Below, piece after piece: positions 21,652 through 29,285 of a stretch of 64,000 nucleotides of DNA. Within the stretch, counting starts at the first letter, position 1. Each line of letters starts with the position of its first letter. A model generated the notes under the pieces. The model was not told the DNA's origin and did no database searches. It saw only the letters and a list, made by a program, of their open reading frames with translations. The position numbers and the translations under genes are program-made. The DNA lies in contig NZ_JANZYP010000016.1 in the NCBI RefSeq assembly GCF_025506355.1, positions 1-64,000 on the forward strand, read 5' to 3'. Source of the DNA: Sphaerisporangium corydalis. Its GTDB lineage: Bacteria; Actinomycetota; Actinomycetes; Streptosporangiales; Streptosporangiaceae.

Positions 21652-22182
21652 CTACGGCGGCACGGCGATCGCGATCCGCCCGGCCACCGCGCCCGGCGCT
21701 GGATCGACCTGCACTTCCAGCTCCCGGCGGTACACCTCGAGATTCGCCGTATGGGAGTCGTTGCCCTGCTGATAGGTGGCCGACTCGTGGCAGATCAGCT
21801 TCGCGGCCAGCCGAGGCGTGCCGGTCACCTGCCGGGACCCGCCGGAGCGGCTGAACCGGGCTACCACCACGGCGCCCAGACAGAGCAGGGGCACGCTTGG
21901 AACGACCAGCGTCGAGACGCCCAGCGCGTGCTCGAGCCGAAGATTGCGAACGCCGAAGAACACCGCGGCGCCGCCACCCACGGCGAACACCGACCCGATC
22001 CCCAGCAAGCCCAGATCGACCAGGACTCCAAAGGGTCCGCCCTCGAGCCCGCCAGCGAACATGAGCACCACCACCCCAACCAGGAACGCGACCCCGAACC
22101 CGCCGAAGACCGTCCCGCAGGAGGCCCCCAAGCAGCCCCGGCCGTGACGCGATCGATCCACGATGACCTGGGTTCCCGACAT
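21652..22182 (-). CDS. Small membrane protein, possibly truncated
   Basis: 176 aa, family not recognised. The ATG at 22182 follows GGGAGGTGGC. Three hydrophobic segments are visible: FGGFGVAFLVGVVVLMFAGG, LVDLGLLGIGSVFAVGGGAA and a third around VVPSVPLLCLGAVVVA. A soluble beta-rich tail (LICHESATYQQGNDSHTANL) follows, resembling DUF3592-like actinobacterial membrane proteins. It stops abruptly after a run of small residues (AVPP), where relatives usually continue, so the C-terminus may be lost. Confidence 0.5.
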   Translation of the reverse strand: MSGTQVIVDRSRHGRGCLGASCGTVFGGFGVAFLVGVVVLMFAGGLEGGPFGVLVDLGLLGIGSVFAVGGGAAVFFGVRNLRLEHALGVSTLVVPSVPLLCLGAVVVARFSRSGGSRQVTGTPRLAAKLICHESATYQQGNDSHTANLEVYRRELEVQVDPAPGAVAGRIAIAVPP

Positions 22183-22651
22183 GCCACCTCCCGGTCCGCC
22201 GAGTATCCTGCGGCGGCCGGGGGATACTCAACAGCCAGGTGGCCGGCCGTTACGGGCCGCCGTTCGGCGTTCATGGGGTCCGTTCTGCTGAGTAGTAACG
22301 CCAAGGACTGAGTCGCAGGTCAGCAGGGTGATCGAGGAGTTGGGACGCTCTGGTCGGGCCCGCACCAGCAGGCCGGCCTCGGTGAGGATGTGCCGCTACC
22401 GGAGCAAGGACTGGGTCGCGGTGGACGAGCGGGAGTAGACGATCCGCACCGGCGCTCCTTGGAAAGGGGTGGGCCCCGTTCTACCTGTCGGAAAATCTTG
22501 TCGTCAATTCATACGCCGAAACGGCCGCCCGGCGGCCTGGTTCGTCGCTCGGTGTTCGATTTTCCGGAGGGCTTTCAAGGGCCGATCTGGACCTGCCGGG
22601 AAACCTTCTAATCCCGACACTCCACCGCGAAGCACGGCCGCGCCTCGGAGG
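22183..22651. other. Gap, nothing recognisable
   Basis: Short frames on both strands without motifs. A minus-strand stretch near 22330-22420 (HILTEAGLLVRARPER) vaguely recalls a winged-helix regulator but is too short to call. Confidence 0.3.
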
Positions 22652-23452
22652 TCATCGGGGATTCCTGGGAGGCTTGTGGAGGAGGGGTTCGAGGCGGGCG
22701 GCGGTCTGGCGGTATCGGCTGACGGGGACGAGGTGGACGCCGTCGAAGGCGCCGCTGTCGCGGATGGCCAGGACGTGATCGCAGGCGGCGGCGATGCCGG
22801 CGTCGGGGTCGCGTTCCACGGCTTGGACGAGTGCGTCGGGGATGGTGATGTCGGGGATGGTGGCGGCGAGACCACGGGCCATGGTCGCGCTGGCCAGGAC
22901 CATCACTCCGGCATAGACGGGTGCGTCGATGGTGACGGTCTCACGCCACCGCAGCAGGTCGTCGAGGCTGTAGCTGACCTGGGCGAACACGAAGTCGGCC
23001 TGCTGCTTCCAGGAGGGCAGTGGCCGCATGCCGGAGGCGACACCGATCTGGAACTGCGGATGCCCGGCGAAGACGGGATCGGAGGTTGCGGCGCGGGCCT
23101 GGTCGAGCATGGACCGGACGGTGAGTTCGCCGGTGCGGCTTCCAGAGGCGGGCTTGTCGCCGTAGACGAACAGGAACCGCTGGACTCCGTAGGCGGCGGC
23201 GGTCAGCAGGTCCCGCTGGAAGCCGAGCAGGTTGCGGTCGCGGGCGTTCAGACAGGCGATCCCGGTCGCTCCCATCGCCTGCACCTCGTGCGCGACCGCC
23301 ACACTCGACACCGTCGCCCGCCCGATGTGATTGTCGGGGATCAAGAACGCGTCCGCGACGGCATCCAGTACTCCGATCTGGTGCCGCACCCGCCGGAGAT
23401 CCGGCCGGGTCGGCGGCTCGATCTCACACACGACCTCGAACCCACGTGTCAT
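22652..23452 (-). CDS. Methylenetetrahydrofolate reductase-like protein
   Basis: 266-aa flavin TIM-barrel protein of the MetF family, which reduces methylene-THF to methyl-THF for methionine synthesis. The N-terminal VCEIEPPTRPD corresponds to the catalytic-Glu strand (EFFPP in MetF). Further matches are QAMGATGIACLNARDRN, FLFVYGDKP, FQIGVASGM and, near the end, a VHLVPVSRY segment. At 266 aa it is slightly shorter than MetF (about 300 aa), and no other methionine gene is nearby, so the real substrate may differ. The ATG at 23452 has only a weak ribosome site. Confidence 0.8.
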   Translation of the reverse strand: MTRGFEVVCEIEPPTRPDLRRVRHQIGVLDAVADAFLIPDNHIGRATVSSVAVAHEVQAMGATGIACLNARDRNLLGFQRDLLTAAAYGVQRFLFVYGDKPASGSRTGELTVRSMLDQARAATSDPVFAGHPQFQIGVASGMRPLPSWKQQADFVFAQVSYSLDDLLRWRETVTIDAPVYAGVMVLASATMARGLAATIPDITIPDALVQAVERDPDAGIAAACDHVLAIRDSGAFDGVHLVPVSRYRQTAARLEPLLHKPPRNPR

Positions 23453-23620
23453 GTCATCACCCTAGACCGCCGACGACCGGGCTCGTAGAGCCATGATCAA
23501 TCTCAGTGCCATCGGTTGTCCGCAGGTTCTTCAACCCGGAGTCGCGAGGCGTGATCAACACCTACCTGGCGGCTGGGGACAGTTCGGGAGCGGAGGGCCG
23601 TCAAGCACGATCCACCCGAC

Positions 23621-23810
23621 GTGGTGATCGACTTAGCTTTCGCCAAACTCCCCCGTGTCAATCTCAAAGGCGCAGACCTCTTCGCCGGGGCAACACTCAC
23701 CGGTGCGAAGCTGAATCGCGCGAACCTCACGCGAGCGGAGATCACTCGTGCAAGCCTCCAGGGAGCACACCTTGATGGCGCGTGTCTCCAGAAGGCAAGC
23801 CGTCTGAGCT
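23621..23810 (+). pseudogene. Short pentapeptide-repeat protein, probably a fragment
   Basis: A frame from 23621 encodes about nine tandem A(N/D)LxG-type pentapeptides (VNLKG, ADLFA, GAKLN, RANLT, RASLQ, GAHLD, GACLQ and similar), then degenerates before the hairpin at 23846. Functional pentapeptide proteins usually have more than 20 repeats forming a right-handed beta helix, so this is likely a remnant or 3' end. Confidence 0.55.
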
Positions 23811-23845
23811 CGAGCGAAGCGGAGCCCAGGAGAACTCGCGGTTGT

Positions 23846-23877
23846 GGGGGCCGGGTCAGGACGATGGCCCGGCCCCC
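23846..23877. terminator. Strong GC hairpin between convergent genes
   Basis: Perfect 10-bp stem GGGGGCCGGG / CCCGGCCCCC with a 12-nt loop, eight bases before the stop of the GNAT gene on the other strand. It can serve transcripts from either side. Confidence 0.75.
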
Positions 23878-23884
23878 GTCGTTC

Positions 23885-24766
23885 CTAGAGATCGAGCTGG
23901 TACTCGAATGTCGTGTGCGTCGGCGCATAGCCGAGCGCGTCGTTGATGTGCCTCATATGCGGATTGTTGTCGGCGGTGTCGGTAAGCAGGCCGCCGAGGT
24001 CCGGGTGCCGCTCAAAGGCCTGCCGGATCGAGGCGGCCTTCATCCAGCGGCCGAGACCATGCCCGCGGTGCTCAGGGAGGACGCCGGTGCCGTAGTGCTG
24101 GCCATTATCCTTGCCGTCGCCGGGGACCACCAGTTCAGTGAACCCAGCGATCGAGCCGTCCGACTCGTCGATGGCAACGACGGTGTGCAGCAGGTCACCC
24201 CGCTTTTCGATGGCCGCGGCGGCGGCCCGGACCCGTTCCAGGTCCCAGGTCACCGTGCCGAAGTCGGTGCTGCCCATCGGCATGTCGTCCATGGCGTGAC
24301 GTGACGCGACAAACGTCTCGGCGAGGCCGTCAGGAACCGTACCCTCCCATGACGCCAGCCGATAGCCGGGATGTGACTGTTCGGTGATCTCGGTGAGAGC
24401 CGCGATGTCCGCCTCGGCCAATGGGAGGCGGGTGAAGGTCAGGGTCAGGACCCTGCGGAAGCCCCGGGCCGGCAGGAATCGGTCGCCGGGAGAGCCAGCC
24501 TCGGCCTGGGTGATGACACAGCGTCGGCCGTCTTGGCGTGCAGCGGCCACGGCCGCCTCCAGGAGCCGGGAGCCGGTGCGGTTTCGCCGCTCGGCCGGAT
24601 GGACACGCAGGTCCAATTCGGCGAGGTGGTCCTGCCCAGTCCTGGTGAAAAGACGCAGGAATGCCGACCCGACGGGGATTCCGTCGGTGTCGGATGCCAG
24701 CCACGCCAGGCGGTGGGTGGACGGGCCGCCATTGGGGTCGATCAGCGGAGTGATGCGAACGGACAA
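23885..24766 (-). CDS. GNAT acetyltransferase with two GNAT domains
   Basis: 293-aa tandem GNAT protein transferring acetyl from acetyl-CoA to an unknown amine. The first domain (about 1-120) has a weak CoA loop (RRNRTGSRLLEAAV). The second (about 130-293) has the clear acetyl-CoA signature VLPEHRGHGLGRWMKAASI, then DTADNNPHMRHINDALGY, typical of mycothiol synthase-like and streptothricin-type double GNATs. The TTG at 24766 is preceded by ACGGAGA. It ends against the shared hairpin at 23846-23877. Confidence 0.88.
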   Translation of the reverse strand: MSVRITPLIDPNGGPSTHRLAWLASDTDGIPVGSAFLRLFTRTGQDHLAELDLRVHPAERRNRTGSRLLEAAVAAARQDGRRCVITQAEAGSPGDRFLPARGFRRVLTLTFTRLPLAEADIAALTEITEQSHPGYRLASWEGTVPDGLAETFVASRHAMDDMPMGSTDFGTVTWDLERVRAAAAAIEKRGDLLHTVVAIDESDGSIAGFTELVVPGDGKDNGQHYGTGVLPEHRGHGLGRWMKAASIRQAFERHPDLGGLLTDTADNNPHMRHINDALGYAPTHTTFEYQLDL

Positions 24767-25342
24767 GGTGTCTCCGTCGTGGGGAGGGGGAAGGTGTCAG
24801 GACCTGGGTTTGACTGCTGACCGTTCGTGCGCATTTGCTGCACACCTCCTTGGCGACGGCGTCGGCCTGGGGCGGCCGGCGGCCCGGACAAGGTAGCCGC
24901 TCCAACTCAGAAGTAGCAAAGGGTTTACAGGTGTCGCCCCAGGATCTCCCTGCTCAGTCCCTCATCAGGCGACCTTGAACGGGGTGCCGTCGTAGGTCCA
25001 CTTGTACGGCTTGGGCGGTGACGTCCCCCGGGCCCGAGCCCCACCACGACCACCTCCCCCCTGCCGCCCGCCTCGGGTCCCTCCAGCTCGCGCACGGTCT
25101 CGGCCGCATCGGCTCGCACGCTGCCATCGGGACATTGACCTGCGGCGACGCGTGGTCGGGGACCAGACAGACTTTGGGTTCCGATCGGCCAGGAGCGCAG
25201 CACGTACCAGATAGCAAGATCCTTACCGGCAGGCCGACTCCCCGGAGGTCCCCGGCACAGGTGTCCGTGGCGTATCCAACGCCATTCAACCGCCCGCGGT
25301 AGTGACCCTCGGCAGGGGTTTTCGCGCCGTTCCCAGCGCCGT
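24767..25342. other. Gap containing a duplicated monooxygenase 3' end
   Basis: Between 25255 and 25369 a unit of about 58 bp occurs twice. The inner copy is the last codons and stop of the FAD monooxygenase gene; the outer copy (25255-25312) is an untranslated echo (ATTCAACCGCCCGCGGTAGT versus GTTCAACCGCCTGCGGTGGT). The rest is GC-rich DNA without a credible gene. Confidence 0.55.
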
Positions 25343-27004
25343 TCAACCGCCTGCGGTGGTGACCTCTTGGATGTCTTCGGCACGGGTCTCCGCGCCGAAC
25401 CAGTGGGACAGTGCCGTACGTAGCGCGTCGCCCGCCTGCTCGTCCGGCTCGTCCGCCGCCGCCACCCAGGCCACGTGCCCGTCGGGGCGGACCAGCAGCG
25501 CGTCCGCCGGGGGGTCCTCGCAGCGGGCCGGGACGACGACGACCCGGTCCCGCCACCCGGCCGCGATCCGGGTCAGCGCGGTGCGGCCGGCCAGGTCCAG
25601 CAGCAGGGGGGACGCTGTGCGCATGAGCTCGGCCAGGCCGGTGGCCCCTGAGGAGGTGACCAGGCGCAGGCCGGGTACGAACCGCCCGAGCAGCGGGTGG
25701 GGCCGGGCGGCGGCGCCCGGCATGTCGTGGCACAGGTCCGACCCCGACATCATGCCCGCCACCCGCCGCACGGCCTGGGCGTCCCCCAGGAGCTCGCCGA
25801 GCAGGCCGCGCAGCGCCGCCGCGTCCTCGCCGGGTTCGGTCAGCAGGGCCTGGACGCGGGCCTGGGTGAGGAAGCGCCGCCCCGCGGGATGCCGCTCGGT
25901 CTGGTAGGTGTCCAGCAGGCCGGGCGGGGCCCAGCCGCCGGCGTGCGCGGCGAGCTTCCAGCCGAGGTTGACCGCGTCCGGCAGGCAGACGGCGAGCGCT
26001 CCGCCGGCCGGGAACAGGTGGGCGGCGTCACCGGCCAGCAGCACCCTCCCCTCGCGGTACCGGTCGGCCTGGCGGGCTTGAGGGACGACCCTCGCCGACC
26101 ACAGGACCCGTTCGATGGGCAGGTCGGCACCGAGCTCACGGCGAACGGCGGCCCGCAACTCCTCCGGCGCCAGGGGCCCGGCGGGGTCCTCCGGCGCGGC
26201 CGGTTCGGCGGGGTCCTTCCGCGTGGAGGGTCCGATGGGCTCCTCCGGCGCGGCCGTGTCCGCTCCGGTGGGCAGGTGGACGCCGACGAGGTGGACGCCG
26301 GGGTGCAGTGAGGTGATCGTGAACGCGCCGTGCGGGGTGGCGTGCCGTCCGGGGCGCACCCGGCCGACGCCCGGCACCTCCACCTCGCCGGTCTTCGGGT
26401 TGATCGCCGATTCGGCCAGGACGACGCGTCCGAGCAGGGTGGTCTCCCGGGCGGCGGACCCGGGGAAGCCGATGCCGGCCTGGCGGCGGACCAGGCTCCG
26501 CGCGCCGTCGCACCCCACCAGGTAGCGGGTGCGCACCTCGTAGTCCCCCTCGGGGCCACGGACCCTCAACGTCACGCCACCGCCGTCCGCCGGGCCGGGT
26601 GGGGAGGTGGGGTCGTCCTGGGTGAAGGAGAGCAGTTCGTGTCCCCGGCGGATGGTCACCCCCAGCTCGCGGGCGCGCTCGCCGAGGATCTCCTCCATGC
26701 GCGGCTGGGGGAGCAGCAGCAGGTGGAACGGGTCGGCCTCCAGGCGTGACAGGTCCAGCGGCAGGCCGCCGAACGGGAAGGCCGGGACCGGTCCGGCGTG
26801 GGAGGCGGCGGCGGTGAACCGCTCCAGCAGGCCGCGGTGGTCGAGCATCCGCACGACCTGGCCGCCCAGCCCGTTGGCCTTGGGCACCGTGCTCGGCTCG
26901 GGCAGGCGGTCCAGGACGAGCGGATCGGCCCCGGCCAGCCGCAGCTCACAGGCCAGCGTCAACCCCGTGGGCCCGGCACCGACCACGACGATGTCGAAGG
27001 TCAT
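25343..27004 (-). CDS. FAD-dependent aromatic monooxygenase
   Basis: 553-aa class A flavoprotein hydroxylase (PheA/TfdB, polyketide-hydroxylase type). Visible motifs are the Rossmann FAD fingerprint VVGAGPTGLTLACEL, DG motif LVGCDGARSLVRR, and second FAD motif RVLLAGDAAHLFPAGG followed by DAVNLGWKLA; a thioredoxin-like C-terminal domain completes it. Such enzymes hydroxylate or inactivate polyketides, rifamycins and tetracyclines; the substrate is not evident. An Ala/Pro/Glu-rich insertion lies near residue 255. The ATG at 27004 follows GGGAG. It is transcribed divergently from the HTH/Clp-N pair from a symmetric promoter (27071-27114), so the three genes probably form one regulon. Confidence 0.88.
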   Translation of the reverse strand: MTFDIVVVGAGPTGLTLACELRLAGADPLVLDRLPEPSTVPKANGLGGQVVRMLDHRGLLERFTAAASHAGPVPAFPFGGLPLDLSRLEADPFHLLLLPQPRMEEILGERARELGVTIRRGHELLSFTQDDPTSPPGPADGGGVTLRVRGPEGDYEVRTRYLVGCDGARSLVRRQAGIGFPGSAARETTLLGRVVLAESAINPKTGEVEVPGVGRVRPGRHATPHGAFTITSLHPGVHLVGVHLPTGADTAAPEEPIGPSTRKDPAEPAAPEDPAGPLAPEELRAAVRRELGADLPIERVLWSARVVPQARQADRYREGRVLLAGDAAHLFPAGGALAVCLPDAVNLGWKLAAHAGGWAPPGLLDTYQTERHPAGRRFLTQARVQALLTEPGEDAAALRGLLGELLGDAQAVRRVAGMMSGSDLCHDMPGAAARPHPLLGRFVPGLRLVTSSGATGLAELMRTASPLLLDLAGRTALTRIAAGWRDRVVVVPARCEDPPADALLVRPDGHVAWVAAADEPDEQAGDALRTALSHWFGAETRAEDIQEVTTAGG

Positions 27005-27070
27005 CACGTACTCCCTGATGAAGGTGGAGACGGTGGGTTCTGGCGGATGGCAGGAAGCCGTCCGGCCTCT

Positions 27071-27114
27071 GTCAGGCTAGGTTGACGTGGGTCGGCCTGT
27101 CAATCTAGGCTGAC
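27071..27114. promoter_or_regulatory. Symmetric divergent promoter with two GTCAnnCTAGnnTGAC operators
   Basis: Two 16-bp dyads of the same design lie at 27071-27086 and 27099-27114, centres 28 bp apart. Rightward, TTGACG (27082-27087) and CTAGGC (27105-27110) form a -35/-10 pair with 17-nt spacing. Leftward, TTGACA (27098-27103) and CTAGCC (27075-27080) do the same. Each dyad therefore holds the -35 of one promoter and the -10 of the other, and one protein could shut both. The rightward transcript would begin at or next to the ATG at 27118, making it leaderless. Confidence 0.65.
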
Positions 27115-27117
27115 ATC

Positions 27118-27321
27118 ATGGAAGCGGGAGATCTCTCGGAACGCGTCAGCTCCAACGACCCCGCCGTCGGGCTACGGGCGGTGGGCGCGCTGCACCGGCT
27201 GGCCGAGCAGGTGGAGGCGGCCTCCGTGGCGCTCGCCCGGGAGAACGGGTGGACCTGGGAGCAGATCGGCGACGCCCTCGGGGTGTCCCGCCAGTCGGTG
27301 CACGCCAAATACGGAAAGTGA
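27118..27321 (+). CDS. Small helix-turn-helix protein
   Basis: 67 aa: a long N-terminal helix (VGALHRLAEQVEAASVALAR) followed by an HTH, GWTWEQIGDALGVSRQSVHAKYGK. This design recurs in actinobacteria directly before a Clp-N domain gene. No ribosome site precedes the ATG, and the -10 lies about 7 nt upstream, so a leaderless mRNA is likely. It is the best candidate for binding the two operators overlapping its own promoter. Seven bases separate it from the next gene. Confidence 0.75.
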   Translation: MEAGDLSERVSSNDPAVGLRAVGALHRLAEQVEAASVALARENGWTWEQIGDALGVSRQSVHAKYGK

Positions 27322-27328
27322 GATCCCG

Positions 27329-27811
27329 ATGCTCGAGCGATTCACCGCCAGAAGTCCCTTCGCCACCGTCGTCGAAGCGGCTCTGGAGGAGGCCAGGCGG
27401 CGGGGCGACCGGCGCCTGGGCACCGAACACCTCCTCCTCGGCCTGCTCCACGACCCCCACTCGGCCCCGGCGCGCGCGATCGGGGTCGACCTCGCGGCCG
27501 GGCGCGAGGCGCTGGAATCCCTGGACCGGGCGGCGCTGGCGTCGATCGGCATCGACGTCGGGGCGCTGCACCCCCTGGCGCCCGTGCCGCCGCGCAGGCA
27601 TCCGCCGCTGACGCTGAGCGCGCTGAGCTCCAGCGCCCGTACGGCGCTGGACCGGGCCGTCAAGGCGACCCGCGTCACCACCCGCCACCTCGGCCCGGAG
27701 CACCTGCTGCTCGCCCTGCTGGACTGCCGCCCGCCCGACCCGGTCGCCGAACTGATGTCCCACCTCGCCATCGACCCCGCCGCCGTACGCGAGCGCGTCG
27801 GCCAGGGCTGA
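27329..27811 (+). CDS. Clp N-terminal (double repeat) domain protein
   Basis: 160-aa protein with two Clp-N repeats (GTEHLLLGLLHDP near residue 35 and GPEHLLLALLDC near 125), the adaptor/substrate-docking module of ClpA/ClpC. There is no AAA+ ATPase domain. Co-transcribed with the small HTH protein. Inference: it may tether the HTH protein or its ligand-bound form to Clp protease, or act as a ligand-sensing partner. Function of such stand-alone proteins is not established. Confidence 0.85.
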   Translation: MLERFTARSPFATVVEAALEEARRRGDRRLGTEHLLLGLLHDPHSAPARAIGVDLAAGREALESLDRAALASIGIDVGALHPLAPVPPRRHPPLTLSALSSSARTALDRAVKATRVTTRHLGPEHLLLALLDCRPPDPVAELMSHLAIDPAAVRERVGQG

Positions 27812-27823
27812 GGGCCGGGCCGG

Positions 27824-28189
27824 TCAGGAGGCCGGGAGGGCGGCGCGGGCCTCGGCGGCGGTGGGGTAGGTGTCGAAGGCGCGGGCCAGCCCGGTCAGGC
27901 GGAAGATGCGCTCGATGCGCGGGTTGAGCCCGGCCAGGGCCACGCCTCCGTCACGGGCCGCCAAGGCGCGCCGCGCCCCGAGGAAGACGCTGATGCCGGT
28001 GGAGTCGCAGAACGTCAGGTCGCTGACGTCGATGACCAGGTGGCGGCAGCGATCGCCGTAGGCGTCCTCGAGGGCCCGCTGCAGGTGCGGGGCGCTGCCG
28101 TGGTCCAGCTCCCCGGTGAGGACCAGGGTGCGCATGGGGGAGGGCCGAGCCTCGGCGGGCGCGGCGTCGACGTGCACGGAGAAGTTCAT
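27824..28189 (-). CDS. STAS-domain anti-sigma factor antagonist
   Basis: 121-aa RsbV/SpoIIAA-like protein. The STAS core is seen as LVLTGELDHGSAPHLQRAL, then VIDVSDLTFCDSTGISVFLG, with the phosphorylatable Ser in CDSTG, and the C-terminal RIERIFRLTGLARAF. In its dephospho form it would bind and sequester an RsbW-type kinase, freeing a sigma factor. GAGGTGG precedes the ATG at 28189. The RsbW-like gene lies upstream on the same strand; no sigma gene is nearby. The last bases face the Clp-N gene convergently. Confidence 0.92.
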   Translation of the reverse strand: MNFSVHVDAAPAEARPSPMRTLVLTGELDHGSAPHLQRALEDAYGDRCRHLVIDVSDLTFCDSTGISVFLGARRALAARDGGVALAGLNPRIERIFRLTGLARAFDTYPTAAEARAALPAS

Positions 28190-28446
28190 GGTTGAGCCAC
28201 CTCACGAGGCGGGTGCTGGTCCGGCGAGGGACGGCAGACGCTACGGGACGAGGACGAGGACGGAAGTGATGATGGGGACGAAGGTGAGGTCGGGGACGGG
28301 ACGGCCGGGAGGTTCCACCCCGCAGACGATATGCGAAGCGGGCACCTTCGCCCACCCGGACGCCATGACGGGCCTGGTATCCGGCGGTTTGCCGGGCGCG
28401 ACGGGCCCGGTATCAGGGGGACGGCCGGGCGCGACGGGCCTGGCGG

Positions 28447-28857
28447 CTAGCCGGGCGTGGGAGTGTCATCGAGGGCCTGCCGCAACCGCACGGCCGACCC
28501 CTGCGGGCCGCGCGTGATGCGAACCTCGTCGCACAGCTGCCGCATGAGCCACAGCCCCCTGCCGCGCAGGGTGCCCACACCGGGGTTGCCGGCGTCGGCG
28601 TGCGCGGGCACCAGAAGGCCGAGGCGGTCGCTTACCTCGATCGTCACGTACCGATCGTCGTGCCAGGCCTCCACGTCGCCCTCGCCGTGGGCGTGGTCGA
28701 GAACGTTCGCGGCGGCTTCGTTGACCGCCAGCACCAGATCCTGCAACCGGATCCCGGACAGGCCCGCCTGCATGGCGTAGACCTCCACGAAGCCCCGTAA
28801 GACGCTCAGATCATCGGTGATCGGCCAGTACGCGGACACACGCCCACTGCCATCCAC
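28447..28857 (-). CDS. RsbW-like anti-sigma factor/serine kinase
   Basis: About 136-aa GHKL ATPase of the HATPase_c_2 type. The N box is LAVNEAAANVLDHAHGEG; the G2 region is GRGLWLMRQLCDEVRI. It would phosphorylate the STAS protein and hold a sigma factor inactive. I prefer the GTG at 28857, six bases after GGAGG, over a GTG at 28863. The pair is separated by 257 bp with short direct repeats (GGGCGCGACGGGCC-type), so each may have its own promoter. Confidence 0.9.
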   Translation of the reverse strand: MDGSGRVSAYWPITDDLSVLRGFVEVYAMQAGLSGIRLQDLVLAVNEAAANVLDHAHGEGDVEAWHDDRYVTIEVSDRLGLLVPAHADAGNPGVGTLRGRGLWLMRQLCDEVRITRGPQGSAVRLRQALDDTPTPG

Positions 28858-28863
28858 CGGCAC

Positions 28864-29285
28864 CCTCCCACGCCGCTAGTCGTCCGTCAGGCGAGACTCC
28901 GCCACCGCGACGACGATAATGCCTTCGTGCCGTTGGTCACGCATGAGCCACCCCATCCATCCTGATTCATTGCCCCAGGAGGGCTTCGTCCAGGACCCCC
29001 GTACGGCCTCGGACAGACGCGACGAGGATCGCAAAGACGCCCCGACCAAGATCGCAAGACACCCGCCGGATCCCCCAGCACCGCGACATCATGATGGCAC
29101 GGCGACGTCCGTGGAAGGGCAGTGAAGACCGTTAAGCCCCACTCCCGGCCGGTCCTGCGCCACCGCGGCTAGGGAGAGGCACGGCGACGGTCGTGGAGGG
29201 GGGTGGTGAAGATCGCATAGCCGCCCGGATGGTCCCGGTACCCGCGACAATGGGGGGACCAGGCCGGAGGGAAGGGCGGTGAGCC
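28864..29285. other. Gap upstream of the BTAD regulator with a duplicated segment
   Basis: A segment of about 45 bp starting at 29096 (GGCACGGCGACGTCCGTGG, later GTGAAGACCGTTAAGCC) recurs imperfectly at 29178 (GGCACGGCGACGGTCGTGG, later GTGAAGATCGCATAGCC). SARP-type proteins bind direct repeats, so this may be regulatory for the following gene. No credible coding. Confidence 0.4.

Noticed and set aside
25343-27114. Rifampicin monooxygenase with a rifamycin-associated element
   Set aside because: Considered because of the altered rpoB. The flavoprotein does not align especially well with Rox-type enzymes, and the operator (GTCAnnCTAGnnTGAC) does not match what I recall of that element.
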